Both the position numbers and the translations under genes were made by a program. DNA of 64,000 bases. Origin: Acidobacteriota bacterium (lineage in GTDB: Bacteria; Acidobacteriota; Terriglobia; Acidiferrales; UBA7541). Where the stretch lies: contig QHYH01000089.1 in assembly GCA_003223215.1 (NCBI GenBank), forward strand, positions 103,618 to 167,617, read 5' to 3'. How positions within the stretch are numbered: the stretch's first letter is position 1; each line of letters opens with the position of its first letter. Below, piece after piece: positions 18,346 to 27,205 of the stretch. A model generated the notes under the pieces. It did not search any database and was not told where the DNA came from. It saw only the letters and a program-made list of their open reading frames with translations.

Positions 18346-19476
18346 ATGGATCAGGCAAACATCCTAATCATCGGAGGGGGCGTGATCGGCTGCGCCATTG
18401 CTCGGGCCGTCTCCGAGCGCTGGCAAGACGTTTTCCTCGTCGAGCAGTTTCCCAAGCTCGGCATGGCCACCAGCACGCGCAACAGCGGTGTCAACCATTC
18501 GGGGATTTACTATCCGAAGGGCTCGTTGAAGGCTCGCCTGTGCGTGGAAGGCAATCGCCTCACCTACGAATTCTGCGAGAAACACAAGGTTCCATTCCGT
18601 CATTGCGGCAAGCTGGTGGTCGCCGCCGATGGTCACGAACAGCCCGAGCTCCTCGCGCTCAAGAAGCGCGGTGAAGACAACGGCGTTGAGGGCCTCGAGC
18701 TTGTCGACCAAGCGGAAATCCGCAAGCGTGAGCCGCACATTCGAGGCGTGGCCGCCCTCCACGTCCCTTCGAGCGGCATCGTCTCCGCCGAAGAGCTTGT
18801 CCATGCCTACGCCCGCGTAGCGACCAACCAAGGTGCGAATATGGTCACGCACGCGAAAGTGGTTTCGCTCGAACCTTCCGGCGGCGCCATTCGCGTTGGC
18901 TTGAAAATCGGCGACGAAGAAGATGCCCAAGAAGAGAAAATCGACGCGCGGTGCGTCATCAATGCGGCTGGTCTCTATGCCGACGAGGTCGCCGCCATGC
19001 TGGGAAATCATTCCTGGAAAATCTATCCCGTGCGCGGTGAATATTGCGAGGTGCGCGGCCCGCGCTCCTCGCTCATCAACAATCTCGTCTATCCGCTTCC
19101 GCATAGCGACGGGCTGAGCCTGGGCGTGCACTTTACGAAAACTCTGTGGGGAACCTTTCTGCTTGGCCCGACGGCCACCTACGTGGAAGGCAAAGATAAC
19201 TACGAGAAGAACCGCTTGCCCGTCTCCGCCTTCGCCCAAAGCGCGAAAACTCTTTTGCCGGAAGTCAAAGAGAGCGATTTGCAGCTCGGCTACGCCGGTC
19301 TCCGTCCGAAACTCGTTCCGCCAAGTCACCAAGGCGGGATCGTCGATTTTGTAATCACCCGCGACCCCAACGTCCCGCAAGCCATTCATCTGGTCGGCAT
19401 GGAGTCCCCCGGCCTCACCGCCGCGCCCGCCGTCGCAAACTACATTGCGCAGATGTTGCAAGACGTGCTGGCGTAG
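18346..19476 (+). CDS. FAD-dependent oxidoreductase, L-2-hydroxyglutarate oxidase-like
   Basis: Protein of 376 aa with an N-terminal Rossmann FAD motif ILIIGGGVIGCAIARAVSER and the DAO-family pattern TRNSGVNHSGIYYPKGSLKARLC, characteristic of LhgO-type L-2-hydroxyglutarate oxidases. IYPVRGEYCEV and the C-terminal GMESPGLTAAPAVANYI complete the FAD-binding fold. It probably oxidises L-2-hydroxyglutarate or a related 2-hydroxyacid, passing electrons to O2 or quinone. ATG 18346 is chosen from family N-termini; a GTG at 18307 with AAGGG upstream is an alternative that adds 13 residues. No neighbouring gene clarifies the pathway. Confidence 0.8.
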   Translation: MDQANILIIGGGVIGCAIARAVSERWQDVFLVEQFPKLGMATSTRNSGVNHSGIYYPKGSLKARLCVEGNRLTYEFCEKHKVPFRHCGKLVVAADGHEQPELLALKKRGEDNGVEGLELVDQAEIRKREPHIRGVAALHVPSSGIVSAEELVHAYARVATNQGANMVTHAKVVSLEPSGGAIRVGLKIGDEEDAQEEKIDARCVINAAGLYADEVAAMLGNHSWKIYPVRGEYCEVRGPRSSLINNLVYPLPHSDGLSLGVHFTKTLWGTFLLGPTATYVEGKDNYEKNRLPVSAFAQSAKTLLPEVKESDLQLGYAGLRPKLVPPSHQGGIVDFVITRDPNVPQAIHLVGMESPGLTAAPAVANYIAQMLQDVLA

Positions 19477-19605
19477 TGGCTCGGGATCGGCGTGCAGCTA
19501 TCCGTGTCCCTTGTCGCCTAAGTGCGCGGCCTGGAGAGTCGGGAACATGGGCTCCTGTCGGCGGCATGCTGCGCCCATTCAGCAAATTCGAAAGGTTTGG
19601 AAAAA

Positions 19606-20868
19606 CTATTCGACGATGATGCGGACGAATCGCTTTTTTCCGGCGCGAAGAATAAACTCACATGGCTTGCTAAGGTCCAGCTCCTTTCTTGGATCGTCCA
19701 CCGCTAAGCCGGCAATCTCAACAGCCTTTTGCTTGACCAATCGTTCTGCCTCTGCTTTCGATTCGGCCAGTTTCAATTCGACAAGTAGCGCGGTTAGCTT
19801 TTTCGCAGATCCTGTCGGCAATTTCACTGTCGGCGCTTCTTCCGGAGCTTGACGGTCGCGAAAAACGCGCTGGAAATGTTCCGCGGCCTTGCGACCAGCT
19901 TCCTTGCCATGGAAATCGGAAATGACTTCTTCCGCAAGCCTCATTTTTGCATCCATCGGATGCAGCGTGCCGCCAGAAACTTCCTTTTCTAGTGACGCAA
20001 TTTCTTTTGGCGTCCGATCGGTCAGCAGTTCGTAGTAAGACCACATGAGGTCGTCGGGAATGGACATCATCTTGCCGAACATCTCCGGCGGCGGCTCGGT
20101 AATGCCGACGTAGTTGCGGAGGCTCTTGGACATTTTGCGCTGGCCGTCTAGGCCTACGAGAATAGGCATGGTGAGGGCCACCTGCCCGGCCAGGCCGTAT
20201 TCCCGCTGAATGTCGCGGTGTATCAGCAAGTTGAACTTTTGTTCCGAGGCACCAAGTTCAACATCGGACTTGAGTTCCACGGCGTCGCGCGCGGTCAGCA
20301 AGGGATAGAGCAGTTCGTGCACGGAAATCGGCTGGTTGTTTTGCAGGCGCGAGCGAAAATCCTCGCGCTCCAGCATGCGCGCCAGCCGGTAATGGGAGCA
20401 AAGCCGAACGACGTCTTCGGCGTTCATTTTGCTGAGCCATTCGCTGTTGTAGCGAACCTCGGTTTTGTTGCGATCGAGAATCTTGAATACCTGGTCGAGG
20501 TAAGTCCTCGCGTTGGCGTCCACCTCGTCGCGGGTCAGCGGTGGTCGTGTCTCCGAAACGCCGGTAGGATCGCCAATCATCGCGGAAAAATCGCCAATCA
20601 GAAAGACCGCGGTGTGGCCCAAATCCTGAAAATGCTTTAGCTTGCGCAGCACCACGGTGTGCCCCAGATGGAGGTCGGGCGCCGTGGGGTCCACGCCGAG
20701 GTAAATGCGGAGCGGCTTCCCGGCTTTGCGCGACGCTTCGAGTTTCTCAACCAACTCGGGTTCCGGGATGATTTCCGCGACGCCCTTTTTTATATCGGCG
20801 AGCTGGTCTTCCACCGGTTTGAATTTGTGTTCGCTCATTTCCACTTTTGGCTTCGCGCCTTGCGTCAT
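19606..20868 (-). CDS. tyrS: tyrosyl-tRNA synthetase
   Basis: Class I aminoacyl-tRNA synthetase of 420 aa that charges tRNA-Tyr. HIGH motif appears as HLGH (APDLHLGHTVVLRKLKHFQ, about residue 68) and KMSKS is intact in GQRKMSKSLRNYVG (about residue 240). The C-terminus has an S4 RNA-binding domain (KKLTALLVELKLAESKAEAERLV). Architecture and length fit the shorter TyrRS type with a compact C-terminal region. Start uncertain: 20868 or the internal ATG at 20838 (MSEHKFKPVEDQL), which fits family N-termini better; neither has a strong Shine-Dalgarno. purN lies 80 bp upstream on the same strand, so both may share a transcript. Confidence 0.93.
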   Translation of the reverse strand: MTQGAKPKVEMSEHKFKPVEDQLADIKKGVAEIIPEPELVEKLEASRKAGKPLRIYLGVDPTAPDLHLGHTVVLRKLKHFQDLGHTAVFLIGDFSAMIGDPTGVSETRPPLTRDEVDANARTYLDQVFKILDRNKTEVRYNSEWLSKMNAEDVVRLCSHYRLARMLEREDFRSRLQNNQPISVHELLYPLLTARDAVELKSDVELGASEQKFNLLIHRDIQREYGLAGQVALTMPILVGLDGQRKMSKSLRNYVGITEPPPEMFGKMMSIPDDLMWSYYELLTDRTPKEIASLEKEVSGGTLHPMDAKMRLAEEVISDFHGKEAGRKAAEHFQRVFRDRQAPEEAPTVKLPTGSAKKLTALLVELKLAESKAEAERLVKQKAVEIAGLAVDDPRKELDLSKPCEFILRAGKKRFVRIIVE

Positions 20869-20948
20869 GTTCGTGCTGATTTTGCGATGACGATTCTGAC
20901 TCGCACGCTCTAAGACGCCGGCCTCCCGGGGCAGGCCGAAGGCGGCGC

Positions 20949-21554
20949 CTAGAACCTCAGCACACGCCGGCCGGCGATCTTATATTTTCCCTCAAGAACG
21001 ATGCGCACGGCTTCGGAATAAATGCGATGCTCTTCCGTCAGGATTCTCTCGGACAGAGACGCTTCCGTGTCATCGTCTTTCACCGGCACAACCGCCTGCA
21101 CGATGATCGGGCCGGCGTCGAGGTTTTCGTCCACGAAATGCACCGTGCATCCGGCAAGTTTCACGCCGTATTCGAGCGCTTGCCGTTGCGATTCGAGTCC
21201 CGGGAACGACGGCAGCAGCGACGGATGAATATTCAGAATGCGGTTCGGGAATTTCGCGACGAAGTAGGGCGAGAGCAACCGCATGTAGCCGGCGAGACAA
21301 ATCAAATCCACTTGGTGTTCGTCGAGGACCGCGGCCACCAGGCGATCATAGACTTCGCGCTCGAGACCCTTCGAAGGAATCACCCGCGTCGCAATTCCGC
21401 GCGTCTTGGCGCGTGCAATACCCGGCGCGCCCTCGCGATTGCTGATGACTATGGCCATTTCCGCGTTGGGGATGCGGCCGGCGGCCGCCGATTCCGCCAA
21501 CGCTTCGAAATTCGAGCCGCGCCCGCTCAAGAGCACGCCAATGCGCTTCTTCAT
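20949..21554 (-). CDS. purN: phosphoribosylglycinamide formyltransferase
   Basis: Cytosolic enzyme of 201 aa that transfers the formyl group of 10-formyl-tetrahydrofolate to GAR in step 3 of purine synthesis. N-terminal IGVLLSGRGSNFEAL binds the phosphate of GAR; the folate site carries ICLAGYMRLLSPYFV and the catalytic region NIHPSLLPSFPGLESQRQALEYG has the expected Asn-His, followed by VHFVDENLDAGPII with the catalytic Asp. Length matches E. coli PurN. It is about 13.5 kb from the other pur genes of this window, so it is not in their operon. Confidence 0.94.
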   Translation of the reverse strand: MKKRIGVLLSGRGSNFEALAESAAAGRIPNAEMAIVISNREGAPGIARAKTRGIATRVIPSKGLEREVYDRLVAAVLDEHQVDLICLAGYMRLLSPYFVAKFPNRILNIHPSLLPSFPGLESQRQALEYGVKLAGCTVHFVDENLDAGPIIVQAVVPVKDDDTEASLSERILTEEHRIYSEAVRIVLEGKYKIAGRRVLRF

Positions 21555-21754
21555 AAGCGCAAAACGTTAACACACACCCGAATAAGCGCAAAACTCGATG
21601 CCGGACCCGCCTGAAACGGATGTCGTATTCCTTACCCTCCCTTTCTTTACGCAAGCAATCCTTTGCCATACCGCAGAGAGCGCAGGTCGTCAGGAGTTGC
21701 TCCCCGACGCTTATTGCCTTGGCTTGTGGTGAACCGCCCTGCGTTAGGGCAACA

Positions 21755-22525
21755 CTAGCTCACCGCTTTGCCGTAGAACCAGCGCAGGCCTGCGGTGAAC
21801 AGCAGCAGATTGAAGATAACCAACACAGCGAGGACAACCAGCAAAGGAAGATGCGGGAACTGCGGCACCAGCGTAGCGCGCAAGCCTTCGCTCGCGTACA
21901 CCAGCGGATTGACGAGCACCGCTTTCTGCATGATGGGGAACTTCTCGAGCGCGCTCCATGGATAGTAAGTGCAACCGAAGAAAATCATCGGCGCCACAAT
22001 CAAACTGAACATCAAGCCGATATGGGTTTGCTGCATACTGCAGGCGAGCGCCAGGCCGCCCGTCGCGGAGAAAAGAGCCACAAGCAGAGCTACGGCCGCA
22101 AACAGAAGGGGGTGAGGTACGCGCAGGTCGACACCAGGTCGCAGCAAAAGCCAAGCCGCCGGAATCACCATCAGGCCGGCGGCCAGCGATTGCAGCGTCC
22201 CCGCAACGACCTTCTCGACCGCCAGCCAGGAAATGTCCATGGGTGCCAGCAAGCGATCTTCGATTTCGTGCGTGAACTGAAACTCCGCGATCACCGGCAT
22301 GGCCACGGCCCAGATGCCCGTGCCCACCATGCAGATGGCCATGATGCCCGGCAACAACAGGCTCTTGTAGGAGGGCGGCATGTAGCCGCTGCCCACCATC
22401 ACTCGCCCGAAGATGAACACAAACATCAGCGGCTGGAGAAACGTCTGGAACAGCAGCGCCACGACGTTGCGGCGCGCCACATGGGCGTCGCGCGCGAGAA
22501 TCGCCAGAAAGGTTTTCCAGTTCAT
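21755..22525 (-). CDS. ABC-2 type exporter permease
   Basis: Membrane component of 256 aa with six predicted helices (LLFQTFLQPLMFVFIFG; LLLPGIMAICMVGTGIWAV; LQSLAAGLMVIPAAWLLL; LLFAAVALLVALFSATGGLAL; LMFSLIVAPMIFFGCTYYPW; LLVVLAVLVIFNLLLFTAG). The FGCTYYPWSALEKFP loop is typical of ABC-2 permeases of the DrrB/NodJ type. ATG 22525 overlaps the ATPase stop (ATGA), so the two are translationally coupled and form one exporter. Substrate unknown; drug or polyketide efflux and polysaccharide export are both possible for this family. Confidence 0.88.
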   Translation of the reverse strand: MNWKTFLAILARDAHVARRNVVALLFQTFLQPLMFVFIFGRVMVGSGYMPPSYKSLLLPGIMAICMVGTGIWAVAMPVIAEFQFTHEIEDRLLAPMDISWLAVEKVVAGTLQSLAAGLMVIPAAWLLLRPGVDLRVPHPLLFAAVALLVALFSATGGLALACSMQQTHIGLMFSLIVAPMIFFGCTYYPWSALEKFPIMQKAVLVNPLVYASEGLRATLVPQFPHLPLLVVLAVLVIFNLLLFTAGLRWFYGKAVS

Positions 22526-23541
22526 TCGCGCAAGCTCCTTCCCGTATGGTGCAGAAAGAGATTCTCTAGGCTCGGCTCGGAGATATGCACATCGTGCAGT
22601 TCGACGCCGGAGGCGGAAGCGAGATGCGCCACTTCCGGAATCAGCGAGCCGCCGCGGTCCGCGTACACATCGGCGCCAACGCCGTCGGTGACGCGCACTT
22701 CGCGAACCCCGGAAAGCTTTTGCAGGCGCTCGAGAAACTCCCCCGAGTGCAGGCCGAACCGCAACTGCAGGAGAAAACCTCCGGGGACGGAAGCCTTCAA
22801 TTCGCGAGGAGTTCCCAGGGCGATCACCCGGCCGTGGTCGATGATGGCAAGGCGCTGGCAGAGCGTGTCGGCTTCTTCCATGTTGTGCGTGGTGAGCAGA
22901 ATGGTTTTGCCGGTCTGGTTGTACTCGCGAACGATCTCCCACAGGAGCAAGCGCGTCTGCGGGTCGAGACCGGCGCTGGGCTCGTCCAGAAACAGCACCT
23001 GCGGATCGTGCACCATGGCGCGCGCGATGGAGAGGCGCTGCATCATGCCGCCTGAAAAACCGCGAACCATCTGGTCGGCGCGGTCGGTCAGTTTGAAACG
23101 CTCGAGCAAGGCTTCCGCGCGCTTCATCCGCTCGTGATGCGGAAGGCCGAAGTAGGCGCCGTGGAAGGTTAGAATCTCGCGGGCGGTCAGGTTGAAGTCC
23201 AGATTCGGACGCTGGCCAACCACGCCGATCAAACGCTTGACGGCTACCTGATTGAGCCAAACGTCGTGCTCGCCAATGAACGCCTGGCCGGACGTCGGGC
23301 GAACCCGCGTGGTGAGGATACCTACGGTGGTGGATTTGCCCGCTCCGTTCGGCCCCAGGAGACAGAAGATTTCGCCGGGGCGGATCTCTAGCGAGATGCC
23401 GTCGAGTGCGGTGATTTGCGGCTTGGGCTGCTTGCTCTTTCCCCCTGGGGCGCGAAAAGAGAAGCCACCCCCGCCCGCGGCAACCGGAGGGGGAGAGGTA
23501 TAGACCTTGCGCAATTCGACGGTACGAATCCCGGCTAACAT
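22522..23541 (-). CDS. ABC transporter ATP-binding protein (DrrA/NodI-like)
   Basis: ATPase of 339 aa. Walker A LLGPNGAGKSTTVGIL, Q-loop VGQRPNLDFNLTARE, signature FSGGMMQRLSIARAM, Walker B QVLFLDEPSAGLDPQ and H-loop TTHNMEEADTL are all intact. A proline/glycine-rich insertion of about 25 residues (near residues 17-42) separates the first strand from the rest, which is unusual. The C-terminal domain (EFLERLQKLSGVREVRV) is the DrrA-type regulatory tail. It precedes the permease gene with a 4-nt overlap. Confidence 0.93.
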   Translation of the reverse strand: MLAGIRTVELRKVYTSPPPVAAGGGGFSFRAPGGKSKQPKPQITALDGISLEIRPGEIFCLLGPNGAGKSTTVGILTTRVRPTSGQAFIGEHDVWLNQVAVKRLIGVVGQRPNLDFNLTAREILTFHGAYFGLPHHERMKRAEALLERFKLTDRADQMVRGFSGGMMQRLSIARAMVHDPQVLFLDEPSAGLDPQTRLLLWEIVREYNQTGKTILLTTHNMEEADTLCQRLAIIDHGRVIALGTPRELKASVPGGFLLQLRFGLHSGEFLERLQKLSGVREVRVTDGVGADVYADRGGSLIPEVAHLASASGVELHDVHISEPSLENLFLHHTGRSLRE

Positions 23542-23674
23542 GGAGGACGTTCCTCAAGGACCCTACGCAGGCGCCGCGTGGACAATAACGCCGCCGCCCC
23601 GGATTGCTGTCAAGGGACCTTAGCATAGCCGGGGCCATGCGGCAAAATGCGCTCTCCCATCCCCCGAAATCGGC

Positions 23675-25075
23675 TCAGTTGGGGCGACCGGGATCCATCG
23701 GAGTTGCCGGCTCCATGGGGGAGAGAAGCGGGCCAGCGGTGCCGTCCATGGATTCGGTTGCGGCCGGACGGGTTCGCTCGGTCCACCAGCGCGAAGCCAT
23801 TTGAAAAAGCCAGAGGATCCCTCCCAGGATCACGAAGAACATCAACCACCGAAGAACCGTCGCGAGAAGCGCGGCATCGAGGACCGGCCATGCCCATTGG
23901 AACCGCCGCAGCACGCTCCCGCGGTCGAGCATCCAGTGCCAGGCGGTGTGTGCCACGATCGCGGAAAGGATAATCGTTCCCATGCGCTCGGTGACGGCGT
24001 AGCGGAAAAAGAGCTGCAACACGGGGATCAGCAGAAGGAGCACGAGGAGCTGTCCCAGCTCCACGCCGACGTTAAACGAAAGCAGCGAGGTCAGGAGATG
24101 GGTTCCGGAGAATTGCAAGGACTGCCGCAGCGCGAACGAGAAGCCGAATCCGTGGACCAGCCCGAAACCGAAAGCGATCATCCAGCGCCGCTCGACGCTG
24201 CCGGCCCCAACGATATTTTCGAGCGCCATGTAGACGATCGAAGCGGCAATGAGCGTCTCAATCAGCGGCGGAAACCACAGGAAATCCGGCGCGAGGTTAT
24301 AGGCCGAAGCAATCAAGGTTATCGAGTGCGCCAAGGTAAACGCGGTGACCACGGGAATGAGCGCGCGAAGCCGGCGGAACGGAATCACCAAGCAAAACAA
24401 AAACAAAAGATGGTCGGTCCCGTCCAGGATGTGCAGAAAGCCCAAGTCCACAAAGCGCAGAGCGGCCTGATGCCAGCGTGGATCGAGACGAACCAGTCCG
24501 GGGTCGCCATCGAATTCGAATGCGCGGGTCTCGCCCCCGGGAAGAACCAAGCGCAGAACGGTCGTGACGCGCAGGCCCAGGCGCGCAAACCGCGGCTCGA
24601 TCGAAAAACGCGAGCGATCCGACTGAACCGGAGTGTCGAGCAAAACATCCAGCAGGGTCTGGTCCCAGTACACGTCCGTGGCATCGGAAAGCGGCGGGCT
24701 CGCGAGGTGAACGATGGCGCTCTCATAGGAGCCGAAGGAGAAATCCGATGGCAGCGAGATGCGCGTCGCAATCACCTGCGGATTCGGCAGCAGATGGTTG
24801 CCTTCATACATTTCAAAGAAGCCGGCGATCCACAGCTTGGCCGCGCCGGGAAGCAAAGCACCTGCGCGCGCGATATCCAGATAGCCGGGCCCGCGCAAGG
24901 GAAAGCTGATGTCGCGCATGGCCTTGAGCGGCACACGCACCAGCACATGAACATGCTGGCCTTCCGGCTTGACGAACATCTCGACGGTCACGTCGTTGGG
25001 AATATCGTGAGCAAGGGCAAAGCACGGTAGAAAAAGACCCAAGGCGGCTAGCAGAAGTCGATGCATTCGAACCAT
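23675..25075 (-). CDS. HupE/UreJ-family membrane protein with large periplasmic N-domain
   Basis: Protein of 466 aa. A signal peptide (MHRLLLAALGLFLPCFALAHD) precedes about 200 periplasmic residues of beta-rich sequence, then seven or so membrane helices that start with the HupE/UreJ signature FLHILDGTDHLLFLFCLVIP. Other conserved pieces are TAFTLAHSITLIAS and GFGLVHGFGFSFAL. HupE relatives import nickel or cobalt, but this two-part 'HupE_2' form is widespread without known function. ATG 25075 begins 12 nt after the cupin stop, so it is the last gene of a three-gene operon with cupin and NHL genes. Confidence 0.75.
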   Translation of the reverse strand: MVRMHRLLLAALGLFLPCFALAHDIPNDVTVEMFVKPEGQHVHVLVRVPLKAMRDISFPLRGPGYLDIARAGALLPGAAKLWIAGFFEMYEGNHLLPNPQVIATRISLPSDFSFGSYESAIVHLASPPLSDATDVYWDQTLLDVLLDTPVQSDRSRFSIEPRFARLGLRVTTVLRLVLPGGETRAFEFDGDPGLVRLDPRWHQAALRFVDLGFLHILDGTDHLLFLFCLVIPFRRLRALIPVVTAFTLAHSITLIASAYNLAPDFLWFPPLIETLIAASIVYMALENIVGAGSVERRWMIAFGFGLVHGFGFSFALRQSLQFSGTHLLTSLLSFNVGVELGQLLVLLLLIPVLQLFFRYAVTERMGTIILSAIVAHTAWHWMLDRGSVLRRFQWAWPVLDAALLATVLRWLMFFVILGGILWLFQMASRWWTERTRPAATESMDGTAGPLLSPMEPATPMDPGRPN

Positions 25076-25087
25076 GATTTTTCTCTT

Positions 25088-25681
25088 CTACTTCGGCATG
25101 TACCCGGCCGGCAAGACTTTGTGCGGATCAACCCGCACCACCAGGTAAACAATCTGATCCGAGCTGATTTCGCTGAACCAGTGCGGCGTATTCGGAGGAA
25201 TAATGACGACGTCGCCCGGTCCGATTTTGCGGCTCACGCCATTCTGGAGCGGCCCGCCACGCGTGCTCGGGCCGTTCAGGACGGCAACGACCGGATGATC
25301 AGCCGGAAACTCTGAGGTGTTGTCCATGGAGCCGCCGGTGACCAGCGTCGCGTTGCCTTCGATGACGTGATAAATCTCGGTGATGCGGCTGTGTTCAATT
25401 CCACCGCCCGCCTGCGCTCCCGAAGTTTTGGCGCGATGAACCACGCCGAGCCCAACGTTGTATTCGCCGTTGATGCTCACCACGCGAATGGCCTGGTCGC
25501 TCACACGATCCGCAGCCGTCTTTTGCACCAAAGACTGAATCTCGGCGCCGCTGACGTCGGTCGCCGTGCCGCGAGGAAGATGCGGCGAGGCCGGAGGCGC
25601 GTTTTGCGTTTGCACGGAGGGTTTGTTCGCGAACGCCAGCGCAACAACGAATGCAAGAAAAGGAAGAATAATCTTTTGCAT
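25088..25681 (-). CDS. exported cupin-domain protein
   Basis: Protein of 197 aa with a signal peptide (MQKIILPFLAFVVALAFA). A single cupin barrel spans about residues 85-185: GGGIEHSRITEIYHVIEGNATLVTGG supplies the first metal motif (H...E...) and PGDVVIIPPNTPHWF the second. The start ATG 25681 has AAAGGAG six nt upstream, better than the TTG at 25687. A periplasmic small-molecule enzyme or binding protein is likely; the substrate is unknown. Operon: NHL gene 37 bp upstream, HupE-like gene 12 bp downstream. Confidence 0.8.
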   Translation of the reverse strand: MQKIILPFLAFVVALAFANKPSVQTQNAPPASPHLPRGTATDVSGAEIQSLVQKTAADRVSDQAIRVVSINGEYNVGLGVVHRAKTSGAQAGGGIEHSRITEIYHVIEGNATLVTGGSMDNTSEFPADHPVVAVLNGPSTRGGPLQNGVSRKIGPGDVVIIPPNTPHWFSEISSDQIVYLVVRVDPHKVLPAGYMPK

Positions 25682-25718
25682 TATCAACTCCTTTGCCGGT
25701 CAACTTTAGCGTGCGAAG

Positions 25719-26918
25719 CTACCTGCTCGTTGGCCACACCACGCCCTGATCTTTCTTCGTGACCGGGGCCATGCCCTTATAGACGAATTTCTGCACGCGC
25801 TGCCCGCGATAGGTCTCCGTTGTGAAAATATTTCCCTTGGAATCCGTCGCGATGCTGTGCACCGCGTAAAACTGCCCGGGCTGGCGGCCGCCGTCGCCGA
25901 AGCTGGTCAGAATTTCCAACGTATCCCGCAGCAGAACGTAAATTTTCTCGTTCGAACCATCGGCAAGGAAAATGTATTTCTGCTGCGGATCCTTGGAAAA
26001 CGCAATGTCCCAGGCCGACCCGTCGCCCAAAGTTCGCTTCGCGATAAACGCTTCCTTCACGAACGTCCCGTCCTTCTTAAACACCTGGATGCGGTCGTTC
26101 GGCCGGTCGCAAACGTAGAGCAAGCCGTCGTTTGCCAGCTCCGCGCAATGCACGGGATTGCGGAATTGTTGCGCGGGCGGCGCATCCGGATTGTACGGGC
26201 CGAGATCGGTGTCGTCGGGCTTGTGACCGTAAGCGCCCCAATGACGCTTGTATTTTCCGGTCTCCGCTTCGTACACAATCACGCGGTGGTTGCCATAGCC
26301 GTCCGCCACATACAGTTCATCGGTCGCTTTGTCGACGAACATTTTTGCCGGCCCCTTGAGATTGTCGGGGTCATTGCTGCCCTGGCTCATGGTGGGATGT
26401 CCAATTTGCATCAGGAATTTGCCGTCTTGCGTGAATTTCAGAATTTGATTGTCGTGAAAGCGTGAGCGGTCTTTGCCGCGGCCGTTCCCCCCAATCCATA
26501 CGTTGCCTTTGTAATCCACGGTGATGCCGTGATTCGAATCCGGCCAGTCATAGCCCTGGCCCGGGCCTCCCCAGTGACCGATGAGGTTGCCCTCTTCGTC
26601 GAACTCGAGAACCGGCGGAGCCGGGACGCAGCACTCCGCCTTGGGCGGCTGCGCGCTTGCGTAGATTTCCATCGGCTCGAAGGTATTCGTGCGGTGAACG
26701 ATCCAGACGTGGTCCCGGGGATCGACGGACACGCCAACCGACATCCCTTGGACCCAGTGATTGGGGAGCGGCTTGGGCCACAGGGGATCGACTTCGAAGC
26801 GCGGCGCCAGAACTTCGGCTCCCTCCGCGGTCGTCTTTTTCTCGAGCATCACCGAGCCCGCCGCCAGGGCGGCGACCAGTGCGAGAAAAATGGCTCCAAT
26901 ATAGAAGTTGCGTTTCAT
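25719..26918 (-). CDS. NHL-repeat beta-propeller protein
   Basis: Protein of 399 aa with an N-terminal hydrophobic signal/anchor (FYIGAIFLALVAALAAGSVML). At least five NHL-type blades follow (HGITVDYKGNVWIGGNG, KMFVDKATDELYVADGYGNHRVIVYEAE, HCAELANDGLLYVCDRPNDRIQVFKKDG, AVHSIATDSKGNIFTTETYRGQRVQKF). The blade pattern resembles the peptidylamidoglycolate-lyase propeller, but I could not confirm the metal ligands. Likely periplasmic. It is the first gene of the NHL-cupin-HupE operon; GGAGGAG-like sequence precedes ATG 26918. Confidence 0.78.
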   Translation of the reverse strand: MKRNFYIGAIFLALVAALAAGSVMLEKKTTAEGAEVLAPRFEVDPLWPKPLPNHWVQGMSVGVSVDPRDHVWIVHRTNTFEPMEIYASAQPPKAECCVPAPPVLEFDEEGNLIGHWGGPGQGYDWPDSNHGITVDYKGNVWIGGNGRGKDRSRFHDNQILKFTQDGKFLMQIGHPTMSQGSNDPDNLKGPAKMFVDKATDELYVADGYGNHRVIVYEAETGKYKRHWGAYGHKPDDTDLGPYNPDAPPAQQFRNPVHCAELANDGLLYVCDRPNDRIQVFKKDGTFVKEAFIAKRTLGDGSAWDIAFSKDPQQKYIFLADGSNEKIYVLLRDTLEILTSFGDGGRQPGQFYAVHSIATDSKGNIFTTETYRGQRVQKFVYKGMAPVTKKDQGVVWPTSR

Positions 26919-27205
26919 GTTCTCTCCTCCTGCTTACCGCCTGTGGCGGCGCAAGCCAAGCCGCCCGCCGTTGTTTCCGCACGCCTTGTCTCGATTGGGG
27001 CGCAGGCGGAGATTCTAAATTATTTGCGCAGATTCTCAAGCACTGCTTTCAGCTCCCCCGCACGCTGCCGGCAAAATCCGCTGCGGCGAGCCGTTCGTGG
27101 GCGCGAATCAGGGCTGCCAGAAACTCGAGCGGATGCCTTGAGCGCCTGGTTCGCGCTAGAATGCCTCTTCCTTTTTGAAGCCAATTCGCTCGGGCAGGAG
27201 AACGC

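Noticed and set aside
21755..23638. Single long frame covering both ABC genes
   Set aside because: The first part is an out-of-frame shadow of the ATPase; the permease proper starts at 22525 and the ATPase is in another frame.
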